This document shows positions 9,056-18,223 of a stretch of DNA of 64,000 nt, one piece after another. The notes below the pieces were generated by a model that saw nothing but the letters and a program-made list of their open reading frames with translations, made no database searches and was not told where the DNA came from. The stretch lies in assembly GCF_009827595.1 (NCBI RefSeq), contig NZ_WTYT01000002.1, forward strand, positions 186,001 through 250,000. Reading direction: 5' to 3'. Both the position numbers and the translations under genes were made by a program. Source of the stretch: Altericroceibacterium endophyticum. Lineage in GTDB: Bacteria > Pseudomonadota > Alphaproteobacteria > Sphingomonadales > Sphingomonadaceae. Position 1 is the stretch's first letter; each line of letters opens with the position of its first letter.

Positions 9056-9736
9056 ATGAGCATGAATAAACAGAAAATCGGGCGCGCGCTCAAATTGGCG
9101 ACAGTGCCTCTGATACTCGCAAGCCTGGCCGCCTGCGCGTCGCCCTTCAAGGCAGATGTGTCGCGTTTTCAGGCACAGCTTCCCGCACCGCAAGGGCAGA
9201 CATTTGCCGTCGTCGCAGAAGATCCTGCGCTGGCTGGTGGTCTCGAATTTTCGCAATATGCCGATTATGTCGAAGACCAGATGGAACGTCTCGGCTATAC
9301 CGAGGCGCTGCCGGAAAATGCCAATCTGATCGTCCGTTTCGATTACGGCGTGGATAAGGGACGGGAACGGATTTCCACCAGCCTGCGCCCGGCGGACCCA
9401 TTCTGGTCACCCTGGTATGGCTATCGTCCCTATTATGCGCGTCGCCTGGGATATTACCCCTATGGCGCGTGGGGTTATGGCTGGCAGGACCCGTTCGGGG
9501 GCCGCGATGTTGACAGCTACACCGTCTATACCAGCGGGATCGACATGAAGATCGATCGCACCGCAGATGGTGAACGGTTGTTTGAAGGCAAGGCGCAGGC
9601 CGTGTCCACATCCAACCGGCTGCAATATCTCGTCCCCAATCTAGTGGAAGCGATGTTCACGGACTTCCCCGGTAATTCGGGAGAAACCGTGCGGATTTCA
9701 ATCAAGCCGGAAGATCAGCCGGTCAAGCGCAAGTAA
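9056..9736 (+). CDS. DUF4136-type lipoprotein
   Basis: A 226-residue predicted lipoprotein: a basic N terminus, a hydrophobic stretch and a lipobox LAAC about 25 residues in. The body has the DUF4136 pattern: a conserved strand FAVVAEDP, an alternating middle and the closing FTDFPGNSGETVRI. The centre is very rich in Tyr, Trp, Pro and Gly (a run like PWYGYRPYYARR), which suggests an exposed aromatic loop. The ATG at 9056 is taken over upstream in-frame codons because it begins the signal peptide directly and GAGAG precedes it. A paralogue lies near 37.3 kb. Function is unknown. Confidence 0.85.
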   Translation: MSMNKQKIGRALKLATVPLILASLAACASPFKADVSRFQAQLPAPQGQTFAVVAEDPALAGGLEFSQYADYVEDQMERLGYTEALPENANLIVRFDYGVDKGRERISTSLRPADPFWSPWYGYRPYYARRLGYYPYGAWGYGWQDPFGGRDVDSYTVYTSGIDMKIDRTADGERLFEGKAQAVSTSNRLQYLVPNLVEAMFTDFPGNSGETVRISIKPEDQPVKRK

Positions 9737-9751
9737 TCCTGCGCATATGAC

Positions 9752-9788
9752 GAAAAAAAGGGGCGGGCCGCAAGGCTCGCCCCTTTTT
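9752..9788. terminator. Bidirectional terminator between the DUF4136 lipoprotein and dut
   Basis: A ten-pair GC-rich stem (9760-9769 with 9774-9783, one mismatch or wobble), a GCAA loop, a run of As before and Ts after. It serves the two convergent genes on its sides. Confidence 0.88.
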
Positions 9789-9808
9789 GTGCATGGCACC
9801 TTGGCAGA

Positions 9809-10282
9809 TCAGAGTTGCTTGACGCCGCCAGTCGAACCGAAGCCACCCGTTCCGCGTTCCGTTTCATCCAGTGTTTCCACTTCGTCCCAACGCGCCTGCG
9901 TTACAGGGGCGAGCACCAGCTGGGCCACCCGGTCCCCGCGATGAATGGCGAAGTCTTCGCTGCCATGATTGATCAGCAGGATTTTCAATTCCCCGCGATA
10001 ATCCGAATCGATCGTTCCCGGCGTATTGGGCACGGTGATCGCATGCTTGAACGCGAGGCCGGATCGCGGACGCACCTGAATTTCATATCCTTCCGGAATG
10101 GCCATCGCAAAACCGCTGGCTACCGGATGGCGCTGCCCTGGCGAAATCGTCACATCCTCCGCCGAAACCACATCCATCCCGGCTGCACCGGATGTCGCAT
10201 AGGCAGGCAGCGCCAATCCCTCGCCATTGGGCAGACGCTTGATCTGCACCGGAACTGTTTCTGCATTAATCGGGAAATTCAT
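9809..10282 (-). CDS. dut: Deoxyuridine 5'-triphosphate nucleotidohydrolase
   Basis: Hydrolyses dUTP to dUMP and pyrophosphate, which keeps uracil out of DNA and feeds thymidylate synthesis. All five motifs of trimeric dUTPases are present in 157 residues: [42 protein letters not shown] and the C-terminal [10 protein letters not shown] that closes over the active site. I choose the ATG at 10282 because AAAGGA lies about eight bases upstream; an upstream in-frame start at 10315 lacks support. The gene overlaps the 3' end of coaBC by 17 bases. Confidence 0.97.
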   Translation of the reverse strand: MNFPINAETVPVQIKRLPNGEGLALPAYATSGAAGMDVVSAEDVTISPGQRHPVASGFAMAIPEGYEIQVRPRSGLAFKHAITVPNTPGTIDSDYRGELKILLINHGSEDFAIHRGDRVAQLVLAPVTQARWDEVETLDETERGTGGFGSTGGVKQL

Positions 10283-11471
10283 CCATAATCCTTTCAACCA
10301 GCCGGGCGGCGACATCGCGCTTCGCCATCGGCTCCCAGTTTTCTACTCCGCCGGCATGGACGAGGTGCACGGTGTTCATCGCGCCGCCCATCACATCACC
10401 GGAAACATCATTGGCGACAATCCAATCCGCCCCCTTGCGCAGCCGCTTGGCCTGCGCATGAGGCACGATATTCTCCGTCTCCGCCGCAAAACCGATCACC
10501 AGCTTCGGGCGCTTGTCGCTCTGCGCCAGCCCGGCCAGAATGTCTGGATTGGTTGTCAGGGGGAGCGGCGCAGGATCTCCGCCATCCTTCTTCACCTTCT
10601 GATCTGCCACATCTCGCGCGCGCCAGTCAGCCACCGCAGCGACCATGATTGCGACATCGGCCGGTAATGCCGCGGCAACCGCCCGCTCCATATCGCGCGC
10701 GCTTTCAACATCGACCCGCTCCACCCCTGCGGGGGTGGGCAAATTCACTGGCCCCGCCACCAATGTCACCCGCGCGCCCGCTTCGGCTGCGGCTTCGGCA
10801 ATGGCAAAGCCCTGTTTGCCCGACGACCGGTTGGCGATATAGCGCACCGGGTCGATCGGCTCATGAGTCGGGCCCGCTGTAATCAGCACATGCCGCCCGC
10901 TCAGCGATGTTTTTGGGCGCAGCGTAGCGCCGCCGCCGATCAGCCTGCGCGCGGCAGTCCAGATCACCTCTGGTTCTGGCAGGCGGCCCGGGCCGAACTC
11001 TCCGCAAGCCATGGGACCTTCATCGGGGTCCATCACATGCACCCCGTCGCTGCGCAATCCGGCGACATTGCGCTGTGTCGCGGCATGTTGCCACATGCGC
11101 ACATTCATGGCGGGAACGGCAAAGACCGGCTTATCAGTCGCCAGCAAGAGAGTGGTGGCGAGATTATCGGCGATGCCCGCCTGCATCTTTGCCAGAAGAT
11201 CAGCCGTTGCGGGGCAGACCATCACCAGATCCGCCTCACGGCTGAGCTGAATATGGCCGATCTCGGTTTCATTCTTGAGATCCCACAGGGATGTATGGAC
11301 TGGATTGCCCGACAGCGCGGCAAGCGTCATGGGCGTGACGAACTGGCTCCCTGCATCCGTCAGAACGCATGTCACCTCACCGCCGTCGCGCCTGATCAGC
11401 CGGACCAGCTCGCATGCTTTATAGGCCGCGATACCGCCGCCAATGATCAGCAGAATTTTTGTTCCGGTCAT
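10266..11471 (-). CDS. coaBC: Bifunctional phosphopantothenoylcysteine decarboxylase/phosphopantothenate-cysteine ligase
   Basis: Carries out two successive steps of coenzyme A synthesis from 4'-phosphopantothenate. The 401-residue protein has the N-terminal CoaC flavoprotein domain (about 1-180) with GGGIAAYK at the start and the PAMNVRMW motif near residue 120, and the C-terminal CoaB domain from about 190 ([28 protein letters not shown]). It sits upstream of dut with a short overlap; coaBC-dut is a common bacterial pair. Confidence 0.97.
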   Translation of the reverse strand: MTGTKILLIIGGGIAAYKACELVRLIRRDGGEVTCVLTDAGSQFVTPMTLAALSGNPVHTSLWDLKNETEIGHIQLSREADLVMVCPATADLLAKMQAGIADNLATTLLLATDKPVFAVPAMNVRMWQHAATQRNVAGLRSDGVHVMDPDEGPMACGEFGPGRLPEPEVIWTAARRLIGGGATLRPKTSLSGRHVLITAGPTHEPIDPVRYIANRSSGKQGFAIAEAAAEAGARVTLVAGPVNLPTPAGVERVDVESARDMERAVAAALPADVAIMVAAVADWRARDVADQKVKKDGGDPAPLPLTTNPDILAGLAQSDKRPKLVIGFAAETENIVPHAQAKRLRKGADWIVANDVSGDVMGGAMNTVHLVHAGGVENWEPMAKRDVAARLVERIMDEFPD

Positions 11472-11583
11472 GTCGATCTTTGCGCTAGTGTTTCACCCTG
11501 CTCCTAGCCCGGAAGCAGACAAAGCGGAAGCCTGCGCAGTTGCGCGTGGTCTTCGATAAATTACCACTGGGGGAGAATTATTC

Positions 11584-11976
11584 ATGCGCCTTATCCTGAC
11601 GGCCCTGATCATGATCATCGGCATTTTCGATTGCATGCTGGGCATCGGCTTTCTGATCCTGCCGATGGAAACAGCGCGCAGCTTCGGCCTCGCGGCGGCT
11701 CACAATGGCGGTCTTTCCACCATGCGCGCAGATATGACGGCTTTTTTCCTGGTGGCTGGCATCACCATGATCTGGGGCGCCTGGAAGCGCAGCGGCACGG
11801 TCTTGCTAGTGCCTGCGGCGCTGTTCCTGATTGCCTTGTTCGGCCGCTTGGTCAGCCTGTTCGCAGATGGTCCCTATGACGGGTTTCTGATGCCCATGGT
11901 GATAGAGGCAATCACGGTCGCAATTGTGCTGATGGCGGCACGGATGCTGCCCCACCGGCTGCCACAGGGCGGATAA
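11584..11976 (+). CDS. Small four-helix membrane protein (DUF4345-like)
   Basis: A 130-residue protein made almost wholly of four hydrophobic segments, with short loops and a cytosolic RMLPHRLPQGG tail. The pattern (a helix with LGIGFLILP, then a conserved RADMTAFFLVAG) resembles DUF4345-type membrane proteins, but this is judged by eye. GGGGGAGAA precedes the ATG. It is alone on the plus strand within a minus-strand block, and its last 65 bases overlap the 3' end of the convergent membrane-protein gene. Function unknown. Confidence 0.75.
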   Translation: MRLILTALIMIIGIFDCMLGIGFLILPMETARSFGLAAAHNGGLSTMRADMTAFFLVAGITMIWGAWKRSGTVLLVPAALFLIALFGRLVSLFADGPYDGFLMPMVIEAITVAIVLMAARMLPHRLPQGG

Positions 11977-13075
11977 TCGCCCGCAGCAAATCCGCCACCG
12001 CGCGGGGCACAAAGGCCAGCCCCGCCGGATAGGCCGACATGACGATCATCACCCAATAGGTGTTCTGATCACGCGCGAACAGCGCCATCATCAGCGCATA
12101 GCCGCTGAAGAACAGTGTCGCGAACAGGCCCAACCGCCCGCCCAGCCCGAGCCAGCCGATCATCGGCAGAAAGGCGAGCACCGCCGCTATAGTCGAATTC
12201 AGGGCCTTTAACGGTGAAAACTGGACAATCGTGGCAAAGAAAAAGGACATGCCCCGGAACGCATCCCACCCGGGTGACACTATGTCGCCGGGCAATTGAT
12301 GGGTGAAAACCGCCTGTGCATGAAAGATCATGCCGATTCCAAACAGCATTATCACCAGAATGACGGCCATTGCTTCGCGGCGCTTTCCTTCGCACAGCGC
12401 AAATGCTGCCCATAACAGCATGAAAGGCAGTGCCAGTTCCCTGATGGATAGTGCAATCGCCGCTGCAATCAGGCTGGGCCACCAGCGGTGCGGGCGATAA
12501 ATCCCCATAGCGAGCGCAATAAACAGCCCGCTGACCAATTCATGAAACAGGCCGCCCCGGCTATAAAATGCACCTGCGCTAAACAGAAAAATCAGCAGGG
12601 CCGCGATGATCCGTTCCGGCATCGATGCCCTGGCCGATAAAGCGCCCACCCAGCCCAAAATCGTGACAATCAGCACGCCGATCATGATGAAACGCCAGGT
12701 CTCGAGCCCCCACAGAGATGTTCCCCAGGCCAATGTTGGCGGGCGCACTGTTACGAAGGGCCGCGTCGGATAATTATTGGCCCGCTGTTCGGCCAGCGCG
12801 GCTTCATAATAGCCCTCACCCGCCGCCACGCGCTCATTGATGGCTTCGTAAAGGTCACCATCGCCTATTTGCTCATCAGAGCGAGCGGCCTGACGCGTTT
12901 CTTCATGCATGCGCTGCTGGAGCGTCCCCTGTGCGAGATACACGCATGCGGCAATGCCGAGGATCAACACCGCCGCCGCGCCCCATCGGGGCAGGTGAAG
13001 CAATGGGCGCTGCAATGCTTCCCACCGCTTCAACCATGGAAACGGAAGGTTCAGCACCGAATGCGTCAGCCCCAT
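11912..13075 (-). CDS. Polytopic membrane protein of unknown function
   Basis: A 387-residue protein with about nine or ten hydrophobic segments and one loop of about 80 residues after the first helix (with QRMHEETRQAARSDEQ and EGYYEAALAEQRANNYPTRPFVTVRPP). A membrane protein with one large extracytoplasmic loop next to the first helix recalls glycosyltransferase-C-like proteins, but I see no diagnostic motif and leave the function open. The ATG at 13075 overlaps the ubiB stop by ten bases and begins just before the first helix; an open frame upstream runs inside ubiB. Confidence 0.7.
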   Translation of the reverse strand: MGLTHSVLNLPFPWLKRWEALQRPLLHLPRWGAAAVLILGIAACVYLAQGTLQQRMHEETRQAARSDEQIGDGDLYEAINERVAAGEGYYEAALAEQRANNYPTRPFVTVRPPTLAWGTSLWGLETWRFIMIGVLIVTILGWVGALSARASMPERIIAALLIFLFSAGAFYSRGGLFHELVSGLFIALAMGIYRPHRWWPSLIAAAIALSIRELALPFMLLWAAFALCEGKRREAMAVILVIMLFGIGMIFHAQAVFTHQLPGDIVSPGWDAFRGMSFFFATIVQFSPLKALNSTIAAVLAFLPMIGWLGLGGRLGLFATLFFSGYALMMALFARDQNTYWVMIVMSAYPAGLAFVPRAVADLLRAIIRPVAAGGAASVPPSAQLRP

Positions 13076-14622
13076 AATCCGGCAAGGGCACCAGCCCACA
13101 CAATGGCCGCGCCGCCCACCGCCGCCAGCGCATAACCCCATGGGTTGCTGCCGGCACGGGCTTTGCGTTCCCACAGCAATTCCACATCGGGAATGGGTGG
13201 TTCTTCGGGGGCACCACCACGCGGCGGGAATTTATCCTCCAACCGGCGGATCAGTGCCGGCACGCGCAGCAAGGTCTGCGTATCTTCGCGGATACGATCA
13301 GCCAGAGCCGCTTCCGGGCCAAGCTCATCACGAATCCAGGATCGCACGAACGGAGCCGCAATGTCCCACATATTGATCTGCGGGTGCAGCTGTGTCGCGA
13401 TGCCTTCAACCATCACCATGGTTTTTTGCAGCAACAGCAGATGGGGCTGCGTCTTCATGTCGAAATCACGCGTGATGGCAAACAACCCATCCAGCATCTG
13501 CCCAACGGAAAGCTCACTCACCGGCTTGCCGCGCATCGGCTCCCCCACTGCGCGCAGCGCGGTCGCGAATTCATCGACCGAGTGATAGCTTGGGACATAT
13601 TGCGCTTCGAAATGGATTTCGGCCACGCGGCGATAATTGCCGGTCGTCAAACCATAAAGGATTTCGGCCAGCCATTGCCGTGCGCGCCGATCAATCCGGC
13701 CCATAATACCGAAATCGATGGCGACGATTTCACCATCAGGCCGCACGAACAGATTGCCCTGATGCATATCGGCATGGAAATATCCGGCGCTGATCGCCTG
13801 CGTCAGAAAGGCCAGCACCAAACGCTTTGCCAAGGCGGGCAGATCATGCCCGGCCGCCTTCAACGCATCGATATCGCTGATCTTAACGCCATCGACCCAT
13901 TCGATGGTCATCACCCGGCCATTGGTCCGGTCCCAGTCAATCGCCGGGATCCGGTAGCCGGGATAGCCCTGCATAATCTGCGCCAATTCGCTGGCCGAGG
14001 CCGCTTCGCGCCGCAAATCCAATTCACGATTGGTCCAGCGCTTGAAATTGGCAATGGTCAGGCGCGGACGCAGCCGATGCGCTTCGCCGCCCAGCGCTTC
14101 GAGATGCGCTGCGGCCCATTCATAGGTCGTGATATCACGTTCAAAACGTTGACGAATGCCAGGCCGCAAAACCTTTACCGCCACCGTCTTACCATCGGTG
14201 GTGACGGCCTTATGCACCTGCGCAATGGATGCCGCGCCAACCGGATCGGTGCCGATTTCGGCAAACATATCCTCCAGCGGGCGTTCAAAGCTGCTTTCAA
14301 TCTCTGCACGGATCGATGCGAAGGGTACAGGCGGCAGGCTATCCTGCAGCGACAGGAGATTGCGAGCCGCATCATCCCCCACCAGATCTGGCCGGGTGGC
14401 CAGTGTCTGCCCGAGCTTGATCGCCGCCGGGCCAATCGCGCGAAAGGCTTCGGCATAATCGGGCGTTGCCGGCTGACGCGTGCCGAAACGGGCAATGCGG
14501 GTCAGCCGTTTGACCGGCGCAGGCGTGTTGGGATCGCTTTCAATCCCGCGCAGCGCGCCATGCCGGGCCAGCGTCCGCCCCCATTTGAGCAGGCGCCATA
14601 TATGCGTCGATGGCCGGGTCAT
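13066..14622 (-). CDS. ubiB: Ubiquinone biosynthesis protein UbiB (ABC1/ADCK-type kinase-like)
   Basis: An atypical kinase-like ATPase needed for ubiquinone synthesis, at the inner membrane. The 518-residue protein has the hallmark AIKLGQTLATRPDLVG (KxGQ motif), a GAASIAQVH nucleotide loop, VAVKVLRPG, and HADMHQGNL with VAIDFGIMG as catalytic and metal-binding segments. A pair of hydrophobic stretches at the C terminus (YALAAVGGAAIVWAGALAGL) is the membrane anchor. The ATG at 14622 matches the family start; ubiE lies 25 bases upstream. Confidence 0.96.
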   Translation of the reverse strand: MTRPSTHIWRLLKWGRTLARHGALRGIESDPNTPAPVKRLTRIARFGTRQPATPDYAEAFRAIGPAAIKLGQTLATRPDLVGDDAARNLLSLQDSLPPVPFASIRAEIESSFERPLEDMFAEIGTDPVGAASIAQVHKAVTTDGKTVAVKVLRPGIRQRFERDITTYEWAAAHLEALGGEAHRLRPRLTIANFKRWTNRELDLRREAASASELAQIMQGYPGYRIPAIDWDRTNGRVMTIEWVDGVKISDIDALKAAGHDLPALAKRLVLAFLTQAISAGYFHADMHQGNLFVRPDGEIVAIDFGIMGRIDRRARQWLAEILYGLTTGNYRRVAEIHFEAQYVPSYHSVDEFATALRAVGEPMRGKPVSELSVGQMLDGLFAITRDFDMKTQPHLLLLQKTMVMVEGIATQLHPQINMWDIAAPFVRSWIRDELGPEAALADRIREDTQTLLRVPALIRRLEDKFPPRGGAPEEPPIPDVELLWERKARAGSNPWGYALAAVGGAAIVWAGALAGLWG

Positions 14623-14647
14623 TCCTAAGCAGTCCGCCCTTTGGCCA

Positions 14648-15379
14648 TTACACTTTCCAGCCGGAATGAATCGCGACCAGCCCGCCCATGATCGGTTCCA
14701 CCCGTGTACGGACGAAACCGGCATCGCGGATCATCTGTTCAAATTCCGGCATCTTCGGAAAACGGCGGATCGATTCGATCAAATACCGATAGCTGTCGGC
14801 GTCGCCAGCAAGCACCTGACCGAGCTGCGGCACCAGATGGTGGGAATAGGCATCATAGGCTTCACGGAAACCGGGCCATTCGGTGGTCGAGAATTCGAGA
14901 CAGTAAAAACGTCCGCCAAATTTCAACACGCGGTTCGCTTCGGCCAGCGCCTTGGCAATATGCGTGACATTGCGAATGCCGAAAGCGATCGTGTAGGCGT
15001 CAAAACTGCGGTTCGGGAAGCTCAGTTCCTCAGCGTTCTGGCGCGACCAGACGAAGCTATCCAGACCGCGTTCCATCGCGCGTTCCACGCCGACATCCAG
15101 CATTTCCTGATTGATGTCGGACACGGTCACATCTGCGCCATGTTCTGCCAGACGGAAGGCGATATCGCCCGTACCGCCCGCCATATCGAGAATTTGCTCG
15201 CCCGGCTGGGGCTTCACCCGCCGCACGAAACGATCCTTCCACAAACGATGCATGCCGGCAGACATGGCATCGTTCATCAGGTCGTATTTTTTAGCAACAT
15301 TGGAAAAGACGGCGCCCACGCGCTCGGTCTTTTCTTCAGGGCTCACATCTTCATAGCCGAAGGAAACGCTATCGTTCAT
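14648..15379 (-). CDS. ubiE: Ubiquinone/menaquinone biosynthesis C-methyltransferase
   Basis: S-adenosylmethionine-dependent methyltransferase acting on the demethylated benzoquinol ring. The 243-residue protein shows the SAM motif LDMAGGTGDIAFR near residues 64-76, VSDINQEML, and the UbiE signatures VFSNVAKKYDLMNDAMSAG and IAFGIRNVTHIAKAL. It is directly upstream of ubiB and probably co-transcribed. In relatives ubiE lies divergent to mutM; here an EamA transporter gene comes in between. Confidence 0.97.
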   Translation of the reverse strand: MNDSVSFGYEDVSPEEKTERVGAVFSNVAKKYDLMNDAMSAGMHRLWKDRFVRRVKPQPGEQILDMAGGTGDIAFRLAEHGADVTVSDINQEMLDVGVERAMERGLDSFVWSRQNAEELSFPNRSFDAYTIAFGIRNVTHIAKALAEANRVLKFGGRFYCLEFSTTEWPGFREAYDAYSHHLVPQLGQVLAGDADSYRYLIESIRRFPKMPEFEQMIRDAGFVRTRVEPIMGGLVAIHSGWKV

Positions 15380-15397
15380 ATCACCCCTCTAACGCGG

Positions 15398-16330
15398 TCA
15401 TTTCACCTGTGCCAGCGGAACCTTTGCGCGCATTGCTCTGCGCGATGAAATGATCCCCAAAATGATCCCCGTCAGAATGCTTGCGATCCCACCAAAATGG
15501 TAGGGTTGCAGCACTTCGCCCAGCAATAGCGCGGAAAGGATAGCCCCAAATACAGGCAGCAGCGTAGTAGCCTGCCCCGCACGCGCGCCGCCAATCACCC
15601 CAGCGGCCCAATTATAGATGAAGTAAGCCAGCACGGAAGACAGCAACGCAACATAGGCGTAGGCTCCTACAGTGCTCCATTTCCAATGCACCACCTCACC
15701 ATGGCTCCATTCCCATGCGGCGACGGGAAACAGCGTGATCACGCCCACAGCGAAAGTGGATACGACAAAACAGATCGGCGCGATGGCCGGCTTCATCCGC
15801 AGCAAAACGGTATAAAGCGACCAGACCAGCACAGAAGCCAGTACCCAGAGATCGCCTGCGCCCAGATGCAGTCGCAGCGCCGCCGCCGGATCGCCTTCAA
15901 AGACGATGATGACCACGCCGAAGATAGAGAAGATCACCCCGAGCACTTGCAGCCGCTGAGCGCGCGCGCCGAAAAACAACCGGTCGAACAGGATCACCAG
16001 CGCCGGAACTGCGGATTGCAGCAGCAGCGCATTGGTGGCGGTAGTATAGCGCAAACCGGCATAAAGAAGTGTGTTGAACGCCGCGATCCCGAGCAAGCCA
16101 AGGATGACGATCCATTTCCAATGTTTGGCAATTTCGTGCCGCTCTCGCCAAAGCGGTTTCCACGCAAAAGGCAGCAGCACGATCAGCGCCAACAGCCAGC
16201 GCCCGAAGGCAAGCGAGCCGGGCGGTATATCAAACCGCACTGCGCGGCCGATGATGGAATTGCCGGCCCAGCACAGCATGACCAGCCCCAACATCAAAAA
16301 GGCACGCAGATGGGTGGACGAATTATTCAT
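15398..16330 (-). CDS. EamA/DMT-family transporter
   Basis: A 310-residue inner-membrane protein with ten predicted helices in two repeated EamA halves, each starting with a WAGNSIIGRAV- or VLVWSLYTVLL-type segment; the second half keeps the GE near the closing helices (ALLLGEVLQPYHFGG). Members export amino acids, metabolites or purines; the substrate cannot be read. AGGGAAC lies just before the ATG at 16330. It sits 18 bases upstream of ubiE and may share its transcript. Confidence 0.88.
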   Translation of the reverse strand: MNNSSTHLRAFLMLGLVMLCWAGNSIIGRAVRFDIPPGSLAFGRWLLALIVLLPFAWKPLWRERHEIAKHWKWIVILGLLGIAAFNTLLYAGLRYTTATNALLLQSAVPALVILFDRLFFGARAQRLQVLGVIFSIFGVVIIVFEGDPAAALRLHLGAGDLWVLASVLVWSLYTVLLRMKPAIAPICFVVSTFAVGVITLFPVAAWEWSHGEVVHWKWSTVGAYAYVALLSSVLAYFIYNWAAGVIGGARAGQATTLLPVFGAILSALLLGEVLQPYHFGGIASILTGIILGIISSRRAMRAKVPLAQVK

Positions 16331-16558
16331 GAAGTTCCCTGTCTGCTGAGCATTTGGTCCGCATCTGGCCAGCATATTGCGTGCACATGCGATTTGCTGC
16401 GCTCATAGAGGCCACGCGCTCGGAATGCGAGGCTGGCGGCGCCACTTCTGTTGCACGCCTGCGCTGCGCTTCCCCATATCGCTGCAAATAGGCGCTTGTT
16501 TGCTGACCTCGCATGGCCACCCCCTCCCCTTTTTGCGCCAAGACCCTAAATAGAAGCC

Positions 16559-17368
16559 ATGCCTGAACTCCCCGAAGTTGAAACCACCATCCGCGGCCTC
16601 GCCCGCTTTCTTGATGGCGAGCGATTGGAACGTGTTGAATTGCGCCGCGCGAATCTGCGCCGCCCTTTTCCCGAAGATCTCGTGCAGCGCCTCACCGGCG
16701 CACGTGTCACCGGGTTGAGCCGCCGGGCGAAATACGGCCTGATCGGCACCGATCGCGGGGCGACGATGGTTTTCCATCTGGGCATGAGCGGCCGCTGGCG
16801 AATCGATCCCTCGGATATCGGCACGCATGACCATTTGGTGATGGAAACCACCGGCCATCGATTCGCGCTGTGCGATCCTCGCCGCTTCGGCTCGGTTGAT
16901 CTGCTGGAAAGCGATTCGCTTGACCAATGGAGCAGCTTTGCGACAATGGGTCCCGAACCACTGGGGCCAGACCTTACCGCAGAGCATCTGCACCGGGCAT
17001 TTGCTGGCCGCAAGCAAGCGGTAAAGCTCTTGCTGTTGGACCAGCGAATCGTCGCCGGGCTGGGCAATATCTACGTGTGCGAGGCGCTGTACCGCGCGCA
17101 TATCAATCCAGTGAAAGCGGGGGGGCGAATATCGCTCGCCGCTCTTAAACGGCTGATCCCCGCGATTCAGGCAGTGCTGTATGAAGCGATTGAGGCGGGT
17201 GGCTCCTCCTTGCGCGATTATGCTCAGCCTGACGGTCAGCTGGGATATTTCTCCAAGCAATTCGACGTTTATGGCCGCGAGGCAGAGCCCTGCGCCTGCG
17301 GCGGCACTATCAAACGCATTGCCCAGGGAGGCCGCAGCACGTGGTATTGCCCTTCCTGCCAGCGTTAG
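16559..17368 (+). CDS. mutM: Formamidopyrimidine-DNA glycosylase
   Basis: Base-excision repair enzyme that removes 8-oxoguanine and formamidopyrimidines and nicks the strand. The 269-residue protein has the catalytic PELPEVE start (P2 and E3), the helix-two-turn-helix segment VAGLGNIYVCEAL, and a C-terminal zinc finger with CACGG and YCPSCQR. It is divergent from the EamA gene over a 228-base spacer and upstream of rpsT-dnaA, a conserved order in related alphaproteobacteria. Confidence 0.98.
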   Translation: MPELPEVETTIRGLARFLDGERLERVELRRANLRRPFPEDLVQRLTGARVTGLSRRAKYGLIGTDRGATMVFHLGMSGRWRIDPSDIGTHDHLVMETTGHRFALCDPRRFGSVDLLESDSLDQWSSFATMGPEPLGPDLTAEHLHRAFAGRKQAVKLLLLDQRIVAGLGNIYVCEALYRAHINPVKAGGRISLAALKRLIPAIQAVLYEAIEAGGSSLRDYAQPDGQLGYFSKQFDVYGREAEPCACGGTIKRIAQGGRSTWYCPSCQR

Positions 17369-17408
17369 GTTATAAGCCACTCCAACGGTGAAGCAGAGGT
17401 CCCTTTGC

Positions 17409-17437
17409 TTGACCTTTGGCGCCATGCTCGCTATGGG
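17409..17437 (+). promoter_or_regulatory. Candidate sigma-70-type promoter upstream of rpsT
   Basis: TTGACC (17409-17414) and TATGGG (17432-17437) are separated by 17 bases, close to the consensus spacing. It would give an rpsT leader of about 100 bases. The -10 is imperfect and nothing but spacing supports the call. Confidence 0.35.
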
Positions 17438-17543
17438 CCGCGCTTCGTTGCGACACCGCTTTGCGGGAATCGCGACTTTACTGGATTTAAGAACGAGATA
17501 GCAGAGCGGCGTTTGATCGCGCTGCCGCAATGTAAGGACAGAT

Positions 17544-17804
17544 ATGGCCAATACGCCGCAAGCCCGTAAGCGCATCCGCCGCAACGCCAATCGCGCCGAA
17601 GTTAACGGTTCGCGGATGAGCCGTATTCGCAGCTTCCTGAAGCGCGTTGAAACCGCTCTCGCCACTGGCGACAAGTCGGCAGCGCAGAATGCTCTCAAGG
17701 AAGCACAGCCTGAACTCGCACGCGGTGTTGCCCGCGGCGTGGTTCACAAGAATACAGCTGCACGCAAGATGAGCCGACTCAGCAAGCGAGTCTCTGCTCT
17801 CTGA
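17544..17804 (+). CDS. rpsT: 30S ribosomal protein S20
   Basis: Small-subunit protein that binds 16S rRNA near its 5' domain. The 86-residue lysine/arginine-rich sequence fits S20 from [17 protein letters not shown] to the [10 protein letters not shown] tail, with the conserved [11 protein letters not shown] segment. GTAAGGA-like bases precede the ATG. It is followed by a hairpin and a strong terminator, so it is transcribed separately from dnaA. Confidence 0.98.
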   Translation: MANTPQARKRIRRNANRAEVNGSRMSRIRSFLKRVETALATGDKSAAQNALKEAQPELARGVARGVVHKNTAARKMSRLSKRVSAL

Positions 17805-17807
17805 TTC

Positions 17808-17825
17808 TTACCCCTTCCGGGGTAA
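17808..17825 (+). terminator. Short hairpin directly after the rpsT stop
   Basis: A seven-pair stem TTACCCC/GGGGTAA with a TTCC loop, two bases after the stop codon. It has no T-run and may protect the mRNA end or assist the stronger terminator that follows. Confidence 0.5.
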
Positions 17826-17848
17826 TACCGAGAACGAAATCGGAACGA

Positions 17849-17876
17849 GGCCGGTGCTTTAAGCGCCGGCCTTTTT
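17849..17876 (+). terminator. Rho-independent terminator of rpsT
   Basis: A nine-pair GC-rich stem (17849-17857 with 17863-17871, one G-U pair), a five-base loop and five Ts. It separates rpsT from dnaA transcription. Confidence 0.88.
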
Positions 17877-18223
17877 CGTATGCAGGTTAGTAATTTCTTA
17901 CCGCCGTCAAAGCCTCAGGGAATCCCGCGATTCGAGTGGCTGAAAATCACTTTTTCCATTTTTTTCAACAACTTGAACGCAAGCCTGCGCCTCCCCAATG
18001 AGTCAAGGCGCATTATTTCAGTTTTTTTACCAGAGCGCCCTTGCTCCTATCCACAGGGCGTTCATAACAAGGCCTCGCAGTCACGGCTCAGGGCCGTGGC
18101 GGCAAACTGAACCACAAACCGGCCAGCATGGTCGCCAGCGCTTCTGTTCTGGCGAAAGCGAAGCTGTGCGCTTGGTGGGTTTGGAATTTGGTAATTTAAT
18201 TTTGGGGCTGCGAATACACGCTT
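17877..18223 (+). promoter_or_regulatory. dnaA upstream region with one DnaA-box-like nonamer
   Basis: About 350 bases without a gene, more AT-rich than its surroundings (runs of T near 17950 and 18021). It must carry the dnaA promoter. CTATCCACA at 18047-18055 differs from the DnaA box TTATCCACA by one base and could serve autoregulation. I found no cluster of boxes or AT-rich repeats, so I do not call a replication origin here. Confidence 0.45.

Noticed and set aside
13384-14628. A 414-codon plus-strand open frame within ubiB
   Set aside because: Antisense shadow of ubiB with no family features.
17805-18223. Replication origin upstream of dnaA
   Set aside because: Only one DnaA-box-like nonamer with a mismatch was found and no repeat cluster; in alphaproteobacteria the origin is often elsewhere.
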